64,000 nt of DNA. It comes from Podaxis mareebaensis (taxonomy: Eukaryota; Basidiomycota; Agaricomycetes; Agaricales; Agaricaceae). The stretch lies in contig JAEUWP010000125.1 in NCBI GenBank assembly GCA_018524725.1, forward strand, positions 1-64,000, given 5' to 3'. The position numbers and the translations under genes are program-made. Position 1 is the first letter of the stretch; each line of letters opens with the position of its first letter. The notes under the pieces were generated by a model. It was not told where the DNA came from and did no database searches. It worked only from the letters and a program-made list of their open reading frames with translations. Positions 36,486 to 50,000 of the stretch are shown here, in pieces.

Positions 36486-36851
36486 ACAACAGACACCGCC
36501 TCGGGGTACAAACCCCGCAGCAATGGATTGCTTCGCGAATCCGGCCCACATTATGACAGGTCGCGATACAGCTTATCTTGCAATGCTTTGTACATTAACT
36601 TCACACCTTGATGACTTCTGTATACCCTCACCAGTCCCTAGTAATTGCTTTTGAGTTTTTACTGAGCACAGATTGTAATTGATCGATATTCGACAGCTTT
36701 GTACGACGTTTCCAGTTCAATAAATAGGTTGGGTAACAACAAACCATAAGGCGCGTCAGAGTCAGGTAAGAATTAGAATCCTGGACGAGGCGGTTACAAG
36801 GAGACAAGATCATTGGTATCCAAGAACGGACAGGGATAGGAATTGCGACCC
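36486..36851. other. Convergent intergenic region
   Basis: This 366 bp lies between the converging Rab18-like gene and the DUF6534-like gene and contains the two 3' untranslated regions. No gene is seen. Confidence 0.4.
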
Positions 36852-38598
36852 TCAGGCGGGTCGAAAGTCCGCTACAGGGGGGCAGGAACTTCGAATCCCT
36901 TCGTATGAACTACTTTTACAACACTGTTCCATCCCACCCATCTCAACGTCATCATTCGGATTGGATTTGAGTTCAACCTGTTCTGGTGCTTTCACGGAGC
37001 TTATAACAGATATTTCGCCAAGGGTGCCCAGATTTGAGTATATGTGTTTGCCAGTGATGCTCGAGTTGGTTCCCGCAAAGGCATCACGTCCTGGAGTGTT
37101 CCATCTGGGTGATCCCAACTCTCTTGCTCCAGTGCGACTTTGTGGATGGTTCTCATGGTAGAGTCGCTGGTTGAGAAGAACCATGAAACAGTTGCTATAC
37201 CTGTAGCGAAGTGAGCATTCGAGTTCTGGAGCGTTACTAGAATACGAACAATTTCCCGAGAATATAGCCACTGTGTTCAATAATCAGTCTGAAGCCAGTC
37301 AAGTTGGTTGGGATGGGCTTACCCCGTTAAATGGATATTAGTGAACTACCGCTGGATTAGTCTAGGATAATCAAACAATGACGGTCATGCTTACAGGCGG
37401 GGCAACTGGCTTTATCAAAAACATAATAACAGTCGCCATTGCAACAGCAGCTGTAAATAAGTTCCGCTATGAGTCTAGACTATGGATGGAGGTAAGACGC
37501 ACCTGTCAGAATGTTGGTCTCCAGAGTGAGAATAAGAAGACGACCCATGGCCACCATGACGTTTTCACTAGCAGGCTGACGCCTAAATTTCACCAGCTGA
37601 AAGCAGAAGCTGTAAGAGATGTTTGTTGTTACCATTAGTTTCTAAGAGGGCGTACAAGGTAAGTCATAGAGGTCGCAATGAGGATATCGGTAACAGCGCT
37701 TGCCCAGAGCCAGAGCTACAAATGAAGGTTAGTCAACGTATGTTAGACATGTCGACAGCAAGAAAAAACAAACCATAACCGGTACATAGAATCCCGGCTT
37801 AACATTTGGGACAATCTTGATTATACAATCCTGAAATGCTGTTATTCATTGAGTGTTGACTACACAGGAAGCTTATACTCACATAAATGCCGACCACCAT
37901 TCCGTTAACACCGCCAACAAGGGCAAGCTAAGAGTATATGTCAAACCGATCTCTATGCATGAATCTCAAAGTCGACGTACGAAACTAACGATGACTGGAA
38001 AAACCCTCCATTTACTGAGAACCCAGACTCGCCAACAGTAGACGAGTTGAACGATGAGGGCGATAATACCATCAATGAACGGTGAGTCTATACTCGCGAT
38101 ACCAAATTCGAGCATGGCATCATAGTTGCCGAAGTTGTAGACAAACCAATGGAAAGCATCAACCATTGTCATTATGGTCTGGACGGTATCGAGCATGAAA
38201 AGAATATGGACTAGGGAGCTGAGTCAGATGCGTAAAGGATTCACGTTTCCGCCAGGCGCACCGATGGCCTTGAGGAACTTGTTGTCCTTATTGGCGGCGT
38301 GTTTGCAGTATAAAACTGATAGTGTTGTGATTCAGTGAGTGAGCCTGAGAGGGCGTAACAGACAACGAACAGTATTGCATAATCAGGATGCCATAGAGCC
38401 ACCAGTTGAGGACAATGCCAACCAGCTACAAATCATGAGTAGGTGGGTATATCAACAGTTTCCGAAGGAGATGACATACAGGCGGGCCTGTTCTATTGTG
38501 GACATCCAGTGAGCGCGGGCAATCCAGTACTCATGAAACTCTTACTTCAAGGCATTATTTCTTGGCGAATCGGCACTCTTGCTGGGACCTAGGGCCAT
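36852..38598 (-). CDS. DUF6534-like multi-pass membrane protein
   Basis: A minus-strand, intron-rich gene. The start is a probable ATG at 38598 (MALGPSKSADS), though the first junctions are uncertain. The reconstructed order is LVGIVLNWWLYGILIMQYYF, YCKHAANKDNKFLKAIVHIL, FMLDTVQTIMTMVDAFHWFV with YNFGNY, IDGIIALIVQLVYCWRVW, LALVGGVNGMVVGIYDCIIK, VPVMLWLWASAVTDILIATS, MGRLLILTLETNILTAAVAM and ATVIMFLIKP. It ends with YSNCFMVLLNQRLYHENH and a polar tail. The FVYNFGNY, RVWVLS, LWASAVTDILIA and LLNQRLY segments match the agaricomycete DUF6534 family. The region between LIATSMTYL and MGRLLILTLE contains alternative splice choices I could not resolve. No function is known. Confidence 0.72.
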
Positions 38599-41438
38599 AG
38601 CTGATTAATGGTTGTAGTAGCGCCTAAGCAAGGTGAGAGACGCAGAATGTGCTTCACCCCTTTGGCTTTAAATTAACCTCCAGACTGACACTTATGCCTA
38701 CAGTATCATTCATAACAAGAACATCAGAGACGCATTTGGAGATCAAAGTTGTGATTGTCAAGCAGGAAAGGCTTATTTGGTTGCCCTAAAAATGAACCGA
38801 AGCTGTCACACGAGGCGAACCCGAATAAAAAAGTCTCGCTGAGGGTGCCATGGATTTTGAATGCGTGAGAATTGTATTGGATCTGCAATTCAGATATCAT
38901 GTGTTTAAAATCCATGGTACCCTCCATGGAGCTCATTCATCTTGGTCTGTCTCTAGTGTGTAGGACCGGGTGCTTCTTCTATTAATGCAGCACCCTTCCC
39001 ACGAGTCGAAGTGATAATCGTCTAAATATCAGCGCAAGCCGCTCGTGTATAATGATACATATCAATGTCCCATCCCCTGCATAATGTTTGCGGTGATATG
39101 CACTGGTGTTCAGAGATGTAAAGATAACACAGATGCCTGCATCAGGAGGAGCGGATTTGTTATGACTGTGGCTTAGTACTGCCATGCCTATCATCGGCGT
39201 CTGAGTCTGTGACTATTGACATAGTACCTATGTCAATTGATGATTATTTCTGAGTATCGTAGTCTATAAAGGAATACAATGACTAGTACGCGCTTCCGAG
39301 TATGGCATCAGGGGGGTCTGGAAGGTCACATGACTAGGAAGCTATTCTGAATGTCGTATAGTCTGCATATTGCTGACATAATGAGCAGAGAACGCGTCCA
39401 ATTAACATGTCTTAGCGAGTCGGGGGTATACCCTGCATCCCTCATTGGAATCAAATGAAGAGCGGGAGCTCTGCAGTGTGGTAGCTACTTGATGTAAAGC
39501 GTTCAAGCATGGACCTCACGTCTGTCGTGCCTGTTGGTGTCTATAATAGGTACTCAAATAGTATGACAGAAAGCTATTTGCACAACTAAGTTGGATAGGG
39601 GGGTGTCTAAAATATCTGTGTAAATAGTCCTAAAAACGACTAAATGAGCCTATTAATCCTATAATAGACAATCCGTGATTGCCGAAGTGAGAGGTGTCTT
39701 CTACACGATGAGAGCAAGTCGGCTTCTGATGTATCAAGTTCCCTTTGTTTCATTGTAATTACAAGAAGGATGATTCTCAGCAATGAGTCAAATTCAACGC
39801 CACCTCACAGATGTATATCCAGATGCAGCCCAGGCTGGTGCGGGGTGATAATCAAAACTTTGGCATCTGACAACAGTTTATTTCCCCCGCCATCTAGGAA
39901 GCACAGGGCACAGGATAATGGGGACGTCATCTTCAGAGCCCACGGTCCTGAAAATTTGCTGGACTCAGAGGTCATTGAGAGTTATGTTCTCCATGGAAAA
40001 GAGACTAGAGTGGCCACCAAGTCTGATGGCCAGAAATTAAAGAAGATGGTGCCGCCGTCGAATTGAGTCATTCATAACCTTGTGGCCAGGCTTGGAGGGT
40101 ATTGCGTTGGGTTGGCATGACTGGACTTATTCATACCAGCATCATTGAAAAACATGTCTATTTTTCTAATAATAAGGTAAAAAGAGATGAAAAGGAACTG
40201 AGGGTACTGGCTGTGTTACATCAATAGAATACAATATGATAACCACCAGTTAGGGGTGATCCCAATCATCGGTTGACAGGACATGAGCATTCGTCACGTA
40301 AAGGTAATCCTAGTTCAGTCCTGCTTACAGCGGCTCTCGTTCTGTCTGTTCATGTCGAACAGGTCATTCTAATATAGGAGCAAGCGACTCATCGCATTGA
40401 TAGACCAATAGACGACAAAGGTGTCACAATAGCATTCATGCTTGGCGCACTGAGAGATTGACGTGCGTTTTTGCTAGTCTGCTGGGAACGAGTATATAAT
40501 GCCCGAACAAATTTATTCTTGGATCCCATCCACCTCTGTTTGTCACTCTGGGACATCTCTGCTCTGCAAAGGCGATGCCTCGATTAAGTTGATTTGCACA
40601 CCGCGAGTGAGCGAACGAAGGCAGCAGGGAGAGGTCAGAGTTGTTGGCCGTAAATCACGACCACGAGTCGGGCACTCGTTTGCCTTTCCCTCTGTATCAT
40701 CGCGTTTGATGGCTAAGGCCACTTCGTCCATCTTTCGGCAGTGATCTCTGCCTGAATTTGCGACTGGTTCTCCTGAAAAGTGCAATTGGGCTGCAAACGG
40801 ATGAGACTACCCAAAGCATAATACCTGACACTGGCAATACTGTGGGTTCAGCAGCCTATCACACTGCCAAGAACTGTCCACGGCGAAACTCTACTAAGTC
40901 TCATTCGTTCCCGCTATGTCACACCAACTCCGCATAAGCCCTTCTTTCGTCGAAGGGATAGGTGGTAACCAAGCCTGCAATCATGAAATCCGGCATTAGA
41001 CAGATATTGTTGTGCCTATGACCCATACCCCCTATGGTATGCAGAAATCATGCCTTCCCCGGCGAGCATTCTTCTGGACAGAACTTTGGTGCGTCGTATC
41101 CAATACTTCAGAAGGTGAAGATTGTATGACCGTAACAACCGGACAGGTCCAACGCCAAAGGGACGCCACCTCCTTCCAACGGACGAACGGAACCGAGCTC
41201 CAAGTGGATTTGGAGTGGAGACAAATAATGTTCATGAATCAACCATCGCCTGGTGCGCCAAAAGCCTGATACCATTGCGGACTTCGACGACTTTCGTCCT
41301 CAGAAGCCAAAGCTCCCAAGGTGCATATGGGAGAAGCACGACGGGGCCGGGCAGGGGCCATGCATAAAATAGTGACAGCATCGTTCCCTCAGAGACTTTT
41401 TATATAATACGTCCCCGCGGGACCTCCCAGGCTCCAAC
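38599..41438. other. Long gene-free region with inverted repeats
   Basis: About 2.8 kb without a supportable gene. It holds an 18-bp inverted repeat pair at 38841-38858 and 38907-38924, and a compact palindrome at 39215-39237 (arms ATTGACATAG and CTATGTCAAT). Frames around 39770-40070 and 40500-40750 show no family signature. A pogo-like element begins at 41441. Confidence 0.4.
38841..38924. repeat. Imperfect inverted repeat (hairpin)
   Basis: The left arm GAGGGTGCCATGGATTTT and the reverse complement of the right arm agree at 17 of 18 positions, and weaker complementarity continues inward. The whole 84 bp could fold into one hairpin. It might be a short fold-back element or a regulatory RNA hairpin; neither can be shown from sequence alone. 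Confidence 0.6.
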
Positions 41439-41440
41439 TA

Positions 41441-42641
41441 CAGTCACCTCTCTCTTAACCCATATCTCTAATAACCCATACTCTCCAGTAACCCATAGCT
41501 TTTTCCTTCCACTGAGTTGGTACGCGGGGGTTCCACGCCCATAACCCATAACTTTACCATACCCCATAACCCATAGGTCATCCGGGCCAAAAACCCATAG
41601 CGCCCATGACATAATACAATAGATTTATATCAAAATATGACCAATAGCACGATCTTCACATCCAACACAGCAAGTCTCATATGTCAACAATGGTACTGAG
41701 TAGCCAAAAGAAAGAAAAAAATGTGTCAAAGTGTTTTTTTGCGACTGCCTACCTCATGCCACCCAAGCCAGCCACCCTTCTTGAGACATTGGAAAAGAGC
41801 CTGCGTGTTCTTAAACACCAGGTATCAGCTCGGAAGACTTCCCTCGAGTCCCAGTTGTCCAGAGGCGAAAAAATTACAACCGCAGATGAAGAATGGCTTG
41901 ATAATGAGGTCAACCTTGTGGAAGAAACTCGTATTGTTGCTCTGTTCAAGGAGTCTCCGACGAAGCAAGTTGATACCCTCGATGAAGTGCAGCAACTCAC
42001 AGTAAAGAAGTTGCGGGAAGCTGCAGGTGACTTGCCTATGACAGTGGGCAAGAAGCGGAAACGTATGTGAATTCAGTGGATTCTATTTAAAATAACTACT
42101 CTTCCAGGCCCGGAAATGACGGTGCTGCCGTCAAGGGTCAACAAATAACTCAAAGACCAAGGCAAAATCAAAGTTGAAGCGCGTAAATGCAACACTTGCA
42201 CAGACAGCGAAATTAATGGTGGCGATGATGATGTCGATGATGACTCATTGGAACCAGTCACTGTCGCAAGCCGTCAAAGCTTACTCAAGGCCTCTATGCT
42301 CATCAATGGGTATCTCTCCACCACAAACCACTCACTCTCAAGGTCAATGGAACAGATTTTGGCGACGTTCAACCGTCAACTTCGTCTGGAGGAGGTAGAA
42401 AACCTAAAGGATGCGAGTATCCTTGATTATTTTCCCCGGAAAGCCATATAGTATATGAGTTATGCCTTGTCTCTTCGCTCATAGAAGTCTTTTGCGTAGT
42501 ATAGCACGGAAATGATTCTTTTTTCGATTTTTAATGAATTTATTTGGCGCTAAAAGCCGACCTCTTTGATAACCCATACTCTGTCATAACCCATAGCTCG
42601 ACCCTTCCACCGAGGGCTATGGGTTAAGAGAGAGGTGACTG
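41441..42641 (+). mobile_element. Pogo/Fot1-like DNA transposon, internally deleted (copy 1)
   Basis: The element begins CAGTCACCTCTCTCTTAACC and ends with its exact reverse complement; the inverted repeats match perfectly for about 23 bp. Both sides are flanked by TA, the target duplication of Tc1/mariner-pogo elements. Inside the 5' end are six ACCCATA repeats within about 140 bp, and inside the 3' end two more plus one inverted. At 1201 bp it is too short for a full transposase of this group (about 500-600 residues). Its coding remnants look like the N- and C-terminal ends of a transposase, with the DDE core missing. It is therefore probably non-autonomous. Confidence 0.85.
41756..42451 (+). 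pseudogene. Remnant transposase, N- and C-terminal parts only
   Basis: The left segment (MPPKPATLLETLEKSLRVLK to REAAGDLPMTVGKKRKR, stop at 42070) is a charged coiled-coil region. I recall similar segments, with EKIT/EKIS, EEWLDNE and KKRKR, at the N-terminus of basidiomycete pogo-type transposases. The right segment (acidic GGDDDVDDDSLEPV, then SRSMEQILATFNRQLRLEEV and DASILDYFPRKAI, ending 42451) resembles their C-terminal tails, which end in a dimerisation-like DYF motif. The central DNA-binding and DDE nuclease domains are absent. The left segment is still open for about 105 codons. Family assignment is from memory of pattern and is not proven. Confidence 0.55.
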
Positions 42642-42643
42642 TA

Positions 42644-43433
42644 TCCACTCTCCAAGAGCTTCACATCGGCAAACCTACTCATTAGGTACTGCCCCACTTA
42701 ACTCCGAGCTTACCACCCCCTACCTTGCTGGACCACATTAAGCCTTTGACCCGTATGGACTTCGCGGAGCTGGCATGGCATTTGTTCTGATCAAACGCAT
42801 ACGCCTAGATCAAAATCTGATTGAAATCGTTCAGGCGATGGTACACCGTTTCAAGCACAGGTACTGCGGCTACTCGCTTCCTTGTTTTTGGGGCCCTCAA
42901 AGTTTGTCGTGGTTAGTACTAGCTATTAACATAGCATGAGAGAGAGAGTGTGGGCTCGTTCGGCGTCGGAACCCCCTCCCTCCTCCCCCCCCCAAAAAAA
43001 AAGAGGAAAGAGAACAAGTACCTCCATCTCACCCAATCCCGTGTCTGCATAAACCCGAATAGGCTGCCCTCCCTCATCCAATCCCCTGTACTGAATTGCC
43101 TTATCATTATTCTTCTCCGTCATTACCGGATTAGCTTATCGGTTCATTACCCCACCTTGTGGAGCTGGAGTCGTTGCTCAGCGGTTCAACTAATTTCTGT
43201 TAAATGGCAGAGCAAAGCAATCGCACGATTCCTGGACCAGTTCCTGAACCATCAGTTGTTCCTCGCGTGAGCGAGGACCTGACAGCGTGGCGTAGGACGC
43301 ATGCGCGACCTGTGTTGCACCTCTCGTAACTTCTTACCAATCGTGAGAATCGCAGTTGGGTCTGACCCACTGATAGATATATATACAACGTACTAGATTG
43401 GACGCCAGCACGCTAGTCCAATAGTTCGATGCC
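42644..43433. other. Spacer with homopolymer tract
   Basis: About 790 bp between the transposon and the permease. It contains a C-run followed by an A-run near 42985-43005 (CCCCCCCCC then AAAAAAAAA) and a GA-repeat near 42940. No gene is visible. The right edge should carry the permease promoter. Confidence 0.35.
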
Positions 43434-45997
43434 ATGGAAAAAAACACCAGCCGCGATTCCGCTATCATATCAGCCAGGGCGCATCCAGAAGATTCAAACT
43501 GGGGAGATGAAGCAGAATTAGCCAGGATGGGGTATAAACAGGAGTTGAAGTATGTCCCTCATTCACCTTCCTAATGCAATGGCTTAAGCCGCATACAGGA
43601 GAGAACTGGGGCTACTTCAGAATTTCGGAGTTAGTACAATAGCCTTGTCTCGTCATCCTTTAGTTGATGTGTGTTATAAGGTGTCGTTTTCAATCATTTC
43701 CGTTATGACTGGCATTCCTTCATTGTTCTCGTATGGATTGGTCAGTCGCATTATCTCGCTTCGTTTGTCCGGCCAACCTTAATGCACCCGCAGAACACTG
43801 GAGGGCCAGCTGTAATGGTTTGGGGGTGGATCGTTGCTTGTGAGTTGCCGTTTGGCATATGATAGGATCACCGAAGATTGAGTACGGCAGCATTCTGCAC
43901 GACGTTGGTGGGTTTGGCCATGGCTGGTACGTCGGTTCTGCTGCCTATGACACATTACTGAACTATGGACTATTGCACAGAGGTATGCAGGTGAGAGCTT
44001 GCCAGGATGCAATGTTCCTCTCGCACTGAGATAGACCCTTTTCTTAGTGCGCATCCAACGTCAGGCGGACCTTACTTTTGGGCAGCTATGCTTTCCAATC
44101 CGGAAGATGCACCTCTTGCATCCTGGATTACTGGTATGGAAATGTCGTCCAAGCTCCATGAATTATTTCAACACCTTCCCCCTAGGTTGGTTCAACCTTC
44201 TCGGACAAGTCGCTGTAACGACGGGCATCAGGTGCAGTCCACTGTCTTCATTCAATGCACATCTCTGAGCAAGGGCTGTACAAAGCTTCGCCTGTGCCGA
44301 TTTCCTCTCAACCGCCTGTACCTTAAAGTCCAGCTTTGTTCCAACCTCCAAAACGACAATCGGAATTTATGCCGCAGTTCTGGTAACACAAGGTCTCATT
44401 AACACCTTTGGTGTACATCTTCTGCACTATCTCAACAACATTTCCATTTGGTGGCACGCGCTCGGCACATTTTCTCTTGTAATCACTATCCTCGCTAAGG
44501 CGCCTACTCACCAGACTGGAAGGTTCGTTTTCCAAACGTTCATTGATGGAACGGGCGCCGATGGAAGTGCGGGTTGGGGCACAAGAGCCAGCAATGCTTA
44601 TGTTGTAGTTATTGGGGTAAGTGAAGCATCCCTTCCCGAAAATTCACGACATTGAAGCGATTTATTTGAGATTTTGATGGCTCAGGTCGGTTTATCTCGT
44701 ATCCCGCATCCCATCGACAGAATTTAATGGTGGAATGATCGTATCTTTAGTATACGCTAACTGGTAAGGGTTATCCTCTATCCCGGCTAAATGACTTACT
44801 GTTGTATTTCACAGGATTCGATGCCTCAGCCCACGTCGGTACTCCATATTTGAAGGTTTTTGTCTGCTAACAGCCCTTTCATGAACAGATGACAGAGGAG
44901 ACAAAGAATGCGGCCATGTCGGGCAGCATCGGCATAATAATGGCAATCGGTGTATCTGCCGTTCTGGGCTGGTTTCTTATTCTAGGTCTCCTCTTCTCCA
45001 TCCAAGACCTCGACAGGACGTTAAGTTCAGAAACTGGACAACCCGTAACACAAATCTTCCTGGATACCGTAGGCGAGAACGGTGCAATCGTACTAATGGT
45101 GAGTACTGCATTTATTGATGAGAGATATGTCGTTTGATTTTGATCCACATAGGTGATTGTTATTGGTGCTATGTATTTTTGTGGGTGTGTTTGGCCAGCA
45201 GCTCTTTCGTGGCGTTGAAGTCTAATATTGACCTATGAGGACCTTTTCAATCACGTCAAACTCGCGTATGATGTATGCGTTCGCCAGGGATGGAGGCGTG
45301 CCGGGACACCGGTTTTTTGCCAAGGTGGACGAAAGATGGAGATCCCCGATTCGCGCAGGTGCGCTCAAATTATGACACTTTAAGGCCATATATCTGATAC
45401 GAAGTAGTTTGGCTTGCGTGCACGCTCAGCTTCATTCTCGGCCTGCCCAGTCTCGGGAGTTCAGTCGCCTTTTCGGCCGCCACATCAATCGCAACGATTG
45501 GTCTCTATATTTCTTATGGTTAGTTCTCAGGTCACCTAACTTGTGGGCAAAAAATTTACTTACATGTCGTAGGCATTCCTATAGCACTCAGAGTGATTTA
45601 TCGCGACCATTTCGTTCGTGGTCCTTTCCATCTTGGTAGATTCTCGTATCCTGTTGCGCTTGGCGCTCTCGCTTGGATTGCATTCATCTCGATCGTCTTC
45701 GTTCTTCCTCAAGTGAATGTGGGTATTGGTGACATGTTCCCCCCGTTGCGACGCACTGAAGTATCTTGGTAGCCCGTCAACTCACAGACGTTAAACTATG
45801 CTATAGTTGCCGTGGCAATTGTAATTGCATACAGCACCGGGTTTTGGTTCCTTTCTGCGAGGAAGTGGTTTGTAGGGCCGGTGAAGCAGATCCAAGGTGG
45901 GCTATATTGTTGGAATTCCGAGGCTTGATCTTATACTTGCGTGACAGAGGAGACGAAAGCACCTAAAGCTGGCACAATCGAACCATTATCACCGTAG
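43434..45997 (+). CDS. Amino acid/GABA permease, APC superfamily (531 aa, 19 exons)
   Basis: Exons: 43434-43549, 43599-43629, 43681-43740, 43794-43839, 43891-43926, 43981-43990, 44048-44133, 44186-44231, 44286-44616, 44671-44685, 44751-44763, 44815-44834, 44889-45098, 45153-45184, 45240-45358, 45408-45518, 45573-45712, 45773-45896 and 45948-45997. They sum to 1596 nt with every junction in phase. The protein shows a hydrophilic N-terminus (DEAELARMGYKQELKRELGL), then about 12 helices: VSFSIISVMTGIPSLFSYGL, EVCSAHPTSGGPYFWAAML, WFNLLGQVAVTTG, GFDASAHMTEETKNA, GSIGIIMAIGVSAVLGWFLI, SNSRMMYAFARDGGVPGH, SIATIGLYISYGIPIALRV and others. These are the signatures of Uga4/GABA-type permeases. It takes up amino acids or related amines through the plasma or vacuolar membrane; the substrate is not determined. 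Exons of 10, 13, 15 and 20 nt are remarkable. Confidence 0.92.
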
Positions 45998-47035
45998 ATA
46001 CTGTTATGTTAGGCAATGGAGACCTTCAAAGCCTTCCAGGAGGCGGCAAGAAAACTGCAATGGGAGGATTGCGTTTAAAGCCCGTCCAGTGTGTAGCAGC
46101 AAGTGGCTTGCTCGCTCGAGCAGTTGTATAGTCCCGTATGCAGCCTCTTCATTATCAGTACTGGTTGATTACTTTGCGTTCTCGCCCCTATATTTGAGTT
46201 GTTTGGCAAGACTGGATGAGACCACAGCCATTATTGGGTTCGAGCAATGAACGGTCGCCGGCGGGCCTGTCTCTATCATTCCTGGATCGTGCCATACCAG
46301 CATGCAGTCGGCGAAATGATTTTGGGCACCTCCTATGACTCTAATTATTCAGAGGTATGAGAGTAGGAAAGTCACCAATACGCTGAGAAAGTTCTCAAGA
46401 AAGCCATTTTGAGGGATGAACCTAAATTGGCGAGGGTGTGCTATTTGGGATACATCTTCATCCTATTACGTTCCTCTCAACGTCATCTTCATCGTTCGAG
46501 ACCTGCTCCCGTTGCTTGGAGTGAGTGGTGGGGGATACTGACAAAGAGAATGGGAAGGCGTCGGACTGGGCAAAGTCCTGGTTGTAAGAAAAGCCCAACG
46601 GGCGTTTCTATATTTGTAGGATTCCGAGGATAGTCCTTCAGAATTCACTTCGGCATTCAGTTTCTACAACTAATGATGATGACCAAATAGTTGACCATGA
46701 GATACGGCACACGCACACGGGAGTGATCCGTTGAAAACTGAAGCTTCGTTGTGAAGGGTCCCTGTACGGACCGCGAACGCACAGGGTCTTCGTGGAAGTT
46801 GCTTTCCCTTAGTGCTTCCTTGAATAGCAAGTTACTGGGATCCTTCGCCTAGTCTATGCGTAGGGTGTATTATGAGTGATGCTGTCAGCGGTTGGAAACG
46901 CAAAAGGGTTAATTCAAGCAGCCTGAGCCCTGGGCGCTTGAGCGAAGATTGAGTGACAATGGAGCCATATATAAGCGCCAAGCGTGGCTGTCCATTGATG
47001 TCGATGAGGTCAGGACAGGCGTGGGAGAGACGGAT
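45998..47035. other. Gene-free region upstream of the large coiled-coil gene
   Basis: About 1 kb with no supported gene. A frame that reads into the next gene from 46949 begins at a non-ATG codon, so the first good ATG at 47036 was preferred. Promoter elements could not be assigned. Confidence 0.35.
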
Positions 47036-50000
47036 ATGTCCCAAACAAGTGAAACAGAGGAACGTCAGGCAGAACATACAAGACATATAACCGGTAAGTC
47101 CTTCCTCTCCACACTAGGCGCCATGTTGACCTGGTTCTACGGAAAGGAAAAAGAAGACGATTCCGACGACCAGATGGTCCATAGACCATCGGACTCTCGT
47201 CTGCTCTCCAACCTCATATCCCATGAGAAGGACTACTCAAAACACCTCCAATCTCTTCTGGACTCGTCCCATGCATCCTTAGCTTCGTTTTCGGCATTCG
47301 CTGCAGCAACTACACAACCTATTTCCCGAGTCATTCTTTCAATTGTTGGCGACTTCTCTGGGGCAGACGACGCACTCCGCCATTACAAGGACGCCGTTGA
47401 CGCCTGGCGCGAGCAGCTCAAGACCCTCAAAGACATGGAGACAGAAATCTCAAATATCGTTAGGGACAGAGAAATCCTGTGCGTTATTCTGTGTGTCGCA
47501 ACCTGAGTTGTGCTGAATCAAATGACAGTGTCACTCGTTTACTCAAGGCTTCCAAGAACGAGAAGCCGCCTAAGGACAAGGACCGAAGTAGCGTTCCTTC
47601 AAGACGAAATTCCGTCATGAGCCAACACCAACACTTCGCATCCTCCTCCTCACTCTCCCTTTCTGTCGACCATCCCACTTACGCTCCCAACGCATCTCTC
47701 CCCACTTCCAACAAGCTCGCAGCTGCGCAAACTGAGCTCCAAGCATGTGAGGCTCATCTCGCTGCGAAGGAACGGGAACTCGAGCTGATACGCGTAACCA
47801 CCATCCGTGACGGGCTGCGCATTCGTTGCAGCGCGCTCGTTGAATGCGGCCGGGTATGGCTTGAGATGGGTAAAGAGGGTCTTCATGCTCTCGAAGGTCT
47901 GCAAGTCGGTGAAGGTGCGTATGAGTGCGATCATTTGATGCCAAAACTGGTCTTCATTCATGTGGGTGATTATAGGGGATTCGCAGAGACTCAGACATAA
48001 TCAAGAACCCTATTTAGCTCCACAACCATTTACCTCCAACCCCCATAAAGCCTTGCCTCGTCATCTACAAACTGAAACCGGGTCTGACTTAGGTTATCAT
48101 CTCTCTTCAGAAATCTCATCCATTGGTCCATCTCAATCCGCTTCTCAAGTAAATATGAATGTTGACGAATCCACAGTAATTCCGCCATCCGTTATTCCCA
48201 ACGCACCAAACCCCATTTTGGGTGTCAACGGAAGCGACATTCAACCCGGGAAACCCAAAACATCCATGGATACCACGACGAATATCACGTCCGCTCAGGT
48301 TCGCGGAGCCAACGAACCCACTGCCAGACCGAATTCCAGTCCACCTCCAGCCATTCCTTCATCTGATACTTATGTGCCTCGTGCGACACTTCCTCCTCGA
48401 GCTTCGCAAAGCTTGACAAACGTTGTCTCCACTGGCAAAAACACAATGGAGCACACATACGAGTATACCGAAATCCAAGTCCCACCCGCCCACGCAATTT
48501 CGGACTTGACGATGCCTACCGTTGCTCCTACTGCCTCCAGACCCGAGACAACGCGAACTACCAGTGGGTACTTGACTCCTGTCTCACACGAAGGGGAGAA
48601 ATCACGCTCAAGGTCAACTTTGGAAGGTCAGACAGCGAACGGCGTCACCCGACCTACGGAGGATTTGGATGCTGAGGATGGCGCGGATGGTCCTGACCTC
48701 TCGAAGGAGGAGAGGTTGGTCGAGGAGGGCAGGTTGGTGGTCGTCGATAATCCTCGGTACCAACAGGGAGCCATCGTTTCCGATGCCCCTGTCCCCCAAG
48801 CGCCCATAGCCGAAGGCGCCAGAGAAACGAAGGGGGTCGCCACCGGGATGGATGAGACATCTCAAGTCGAGCGTTCGGAGCCCAATGTTACGGATGTTCG
48901 TGAGATACGGGAAGAAGGCGAGTTACCCGAGCAGCCCACCAGTGAATCAGTTGCACCTGGTGTCCCTCCGCCATGTCCCACTGGGGAACCACAGACGCCC
49001 AAGAAGCGGACGCAACGTCCGGTATCTCGAACACCGCAGAAAAGTGGATTCTTGGGCAGTCTGAAGAAGGTCTTTGGTGGCCATCGTGATGACAGTGTGG
49101 AACGAGAGGAGAGGGCGCGGGAGAAGGAAGAGAAAGCGCGGGAGAAAGAGGAGAGGAAGGAGGAAAAAGCTAGGGAACGCGAGAAGCGAGAGGAGAGGTT
49201 GCGCGAACGTGAGGAGAAGAAGGAAGAGAGGCAACGGGAGCGCGAGGAGAGGGAAAGAGTGAAGAAGAAGCAGAAAGAGAAGCGAGGGCAAGAGAGACAG
49301 ATGAGGGTGCTTATGCCTGACTCCTCAGACGAAGGGGAGACGTTGTCCGATAATGATAGCTTCGGAAGGCGTCGTGCAGGTAAATCCAATAGTGGTTTCC
49401 TGGGGTTGGGAAAGAAGAATGATAAATGGACGACTCGGACGGACAAGAATCTTTCCGAGATTCGAAGGGAGAGTGCGGAGGCCGATCAGGTAGAAGGGGT
49501 GGTAGATGGATTCATCGTGAAGAGGAACGCGAATTTGCAAAGAAACTTGGGGGGTGGCATCGTTGCTGGACATGCGGCACCTCTTGACTTGCGTAAGGGA
49601 CGAGCGAGAGGATACAGTGATGCTAGCCTCCGGAGTGCGGAAGGCAGCGCGGTGGGTGGAAGGAAGTTGCGGAAGGGAGAGAGGACAGCATCCGCTGGCA
49701 GAAGTTTCGTTTTCGAAAGGGGGGGAAGGGTCGGCAGAAGTTCGAGTGTTCCTCCTGAGACCGTTACGTCCGGTTCGGGGCTGCACCCAGAAGACAAGAC
49801 TACGACCTTTGCCGCTACCACCACCACTGGTCTCGTATTCCCACCTCCACCACTTCCTCGTCCTATCGCCACTACGTCGTTCGGCACCGAAACCAGGTTC
49901 AGAGAGGAACTCAACAGTCAATCCGGATCATCTGCAAAGATTTCTCCCAGTCTCAAACGAGATGCTGAGGTCGTTAAGGACAAGGGTTACACCAGCGATG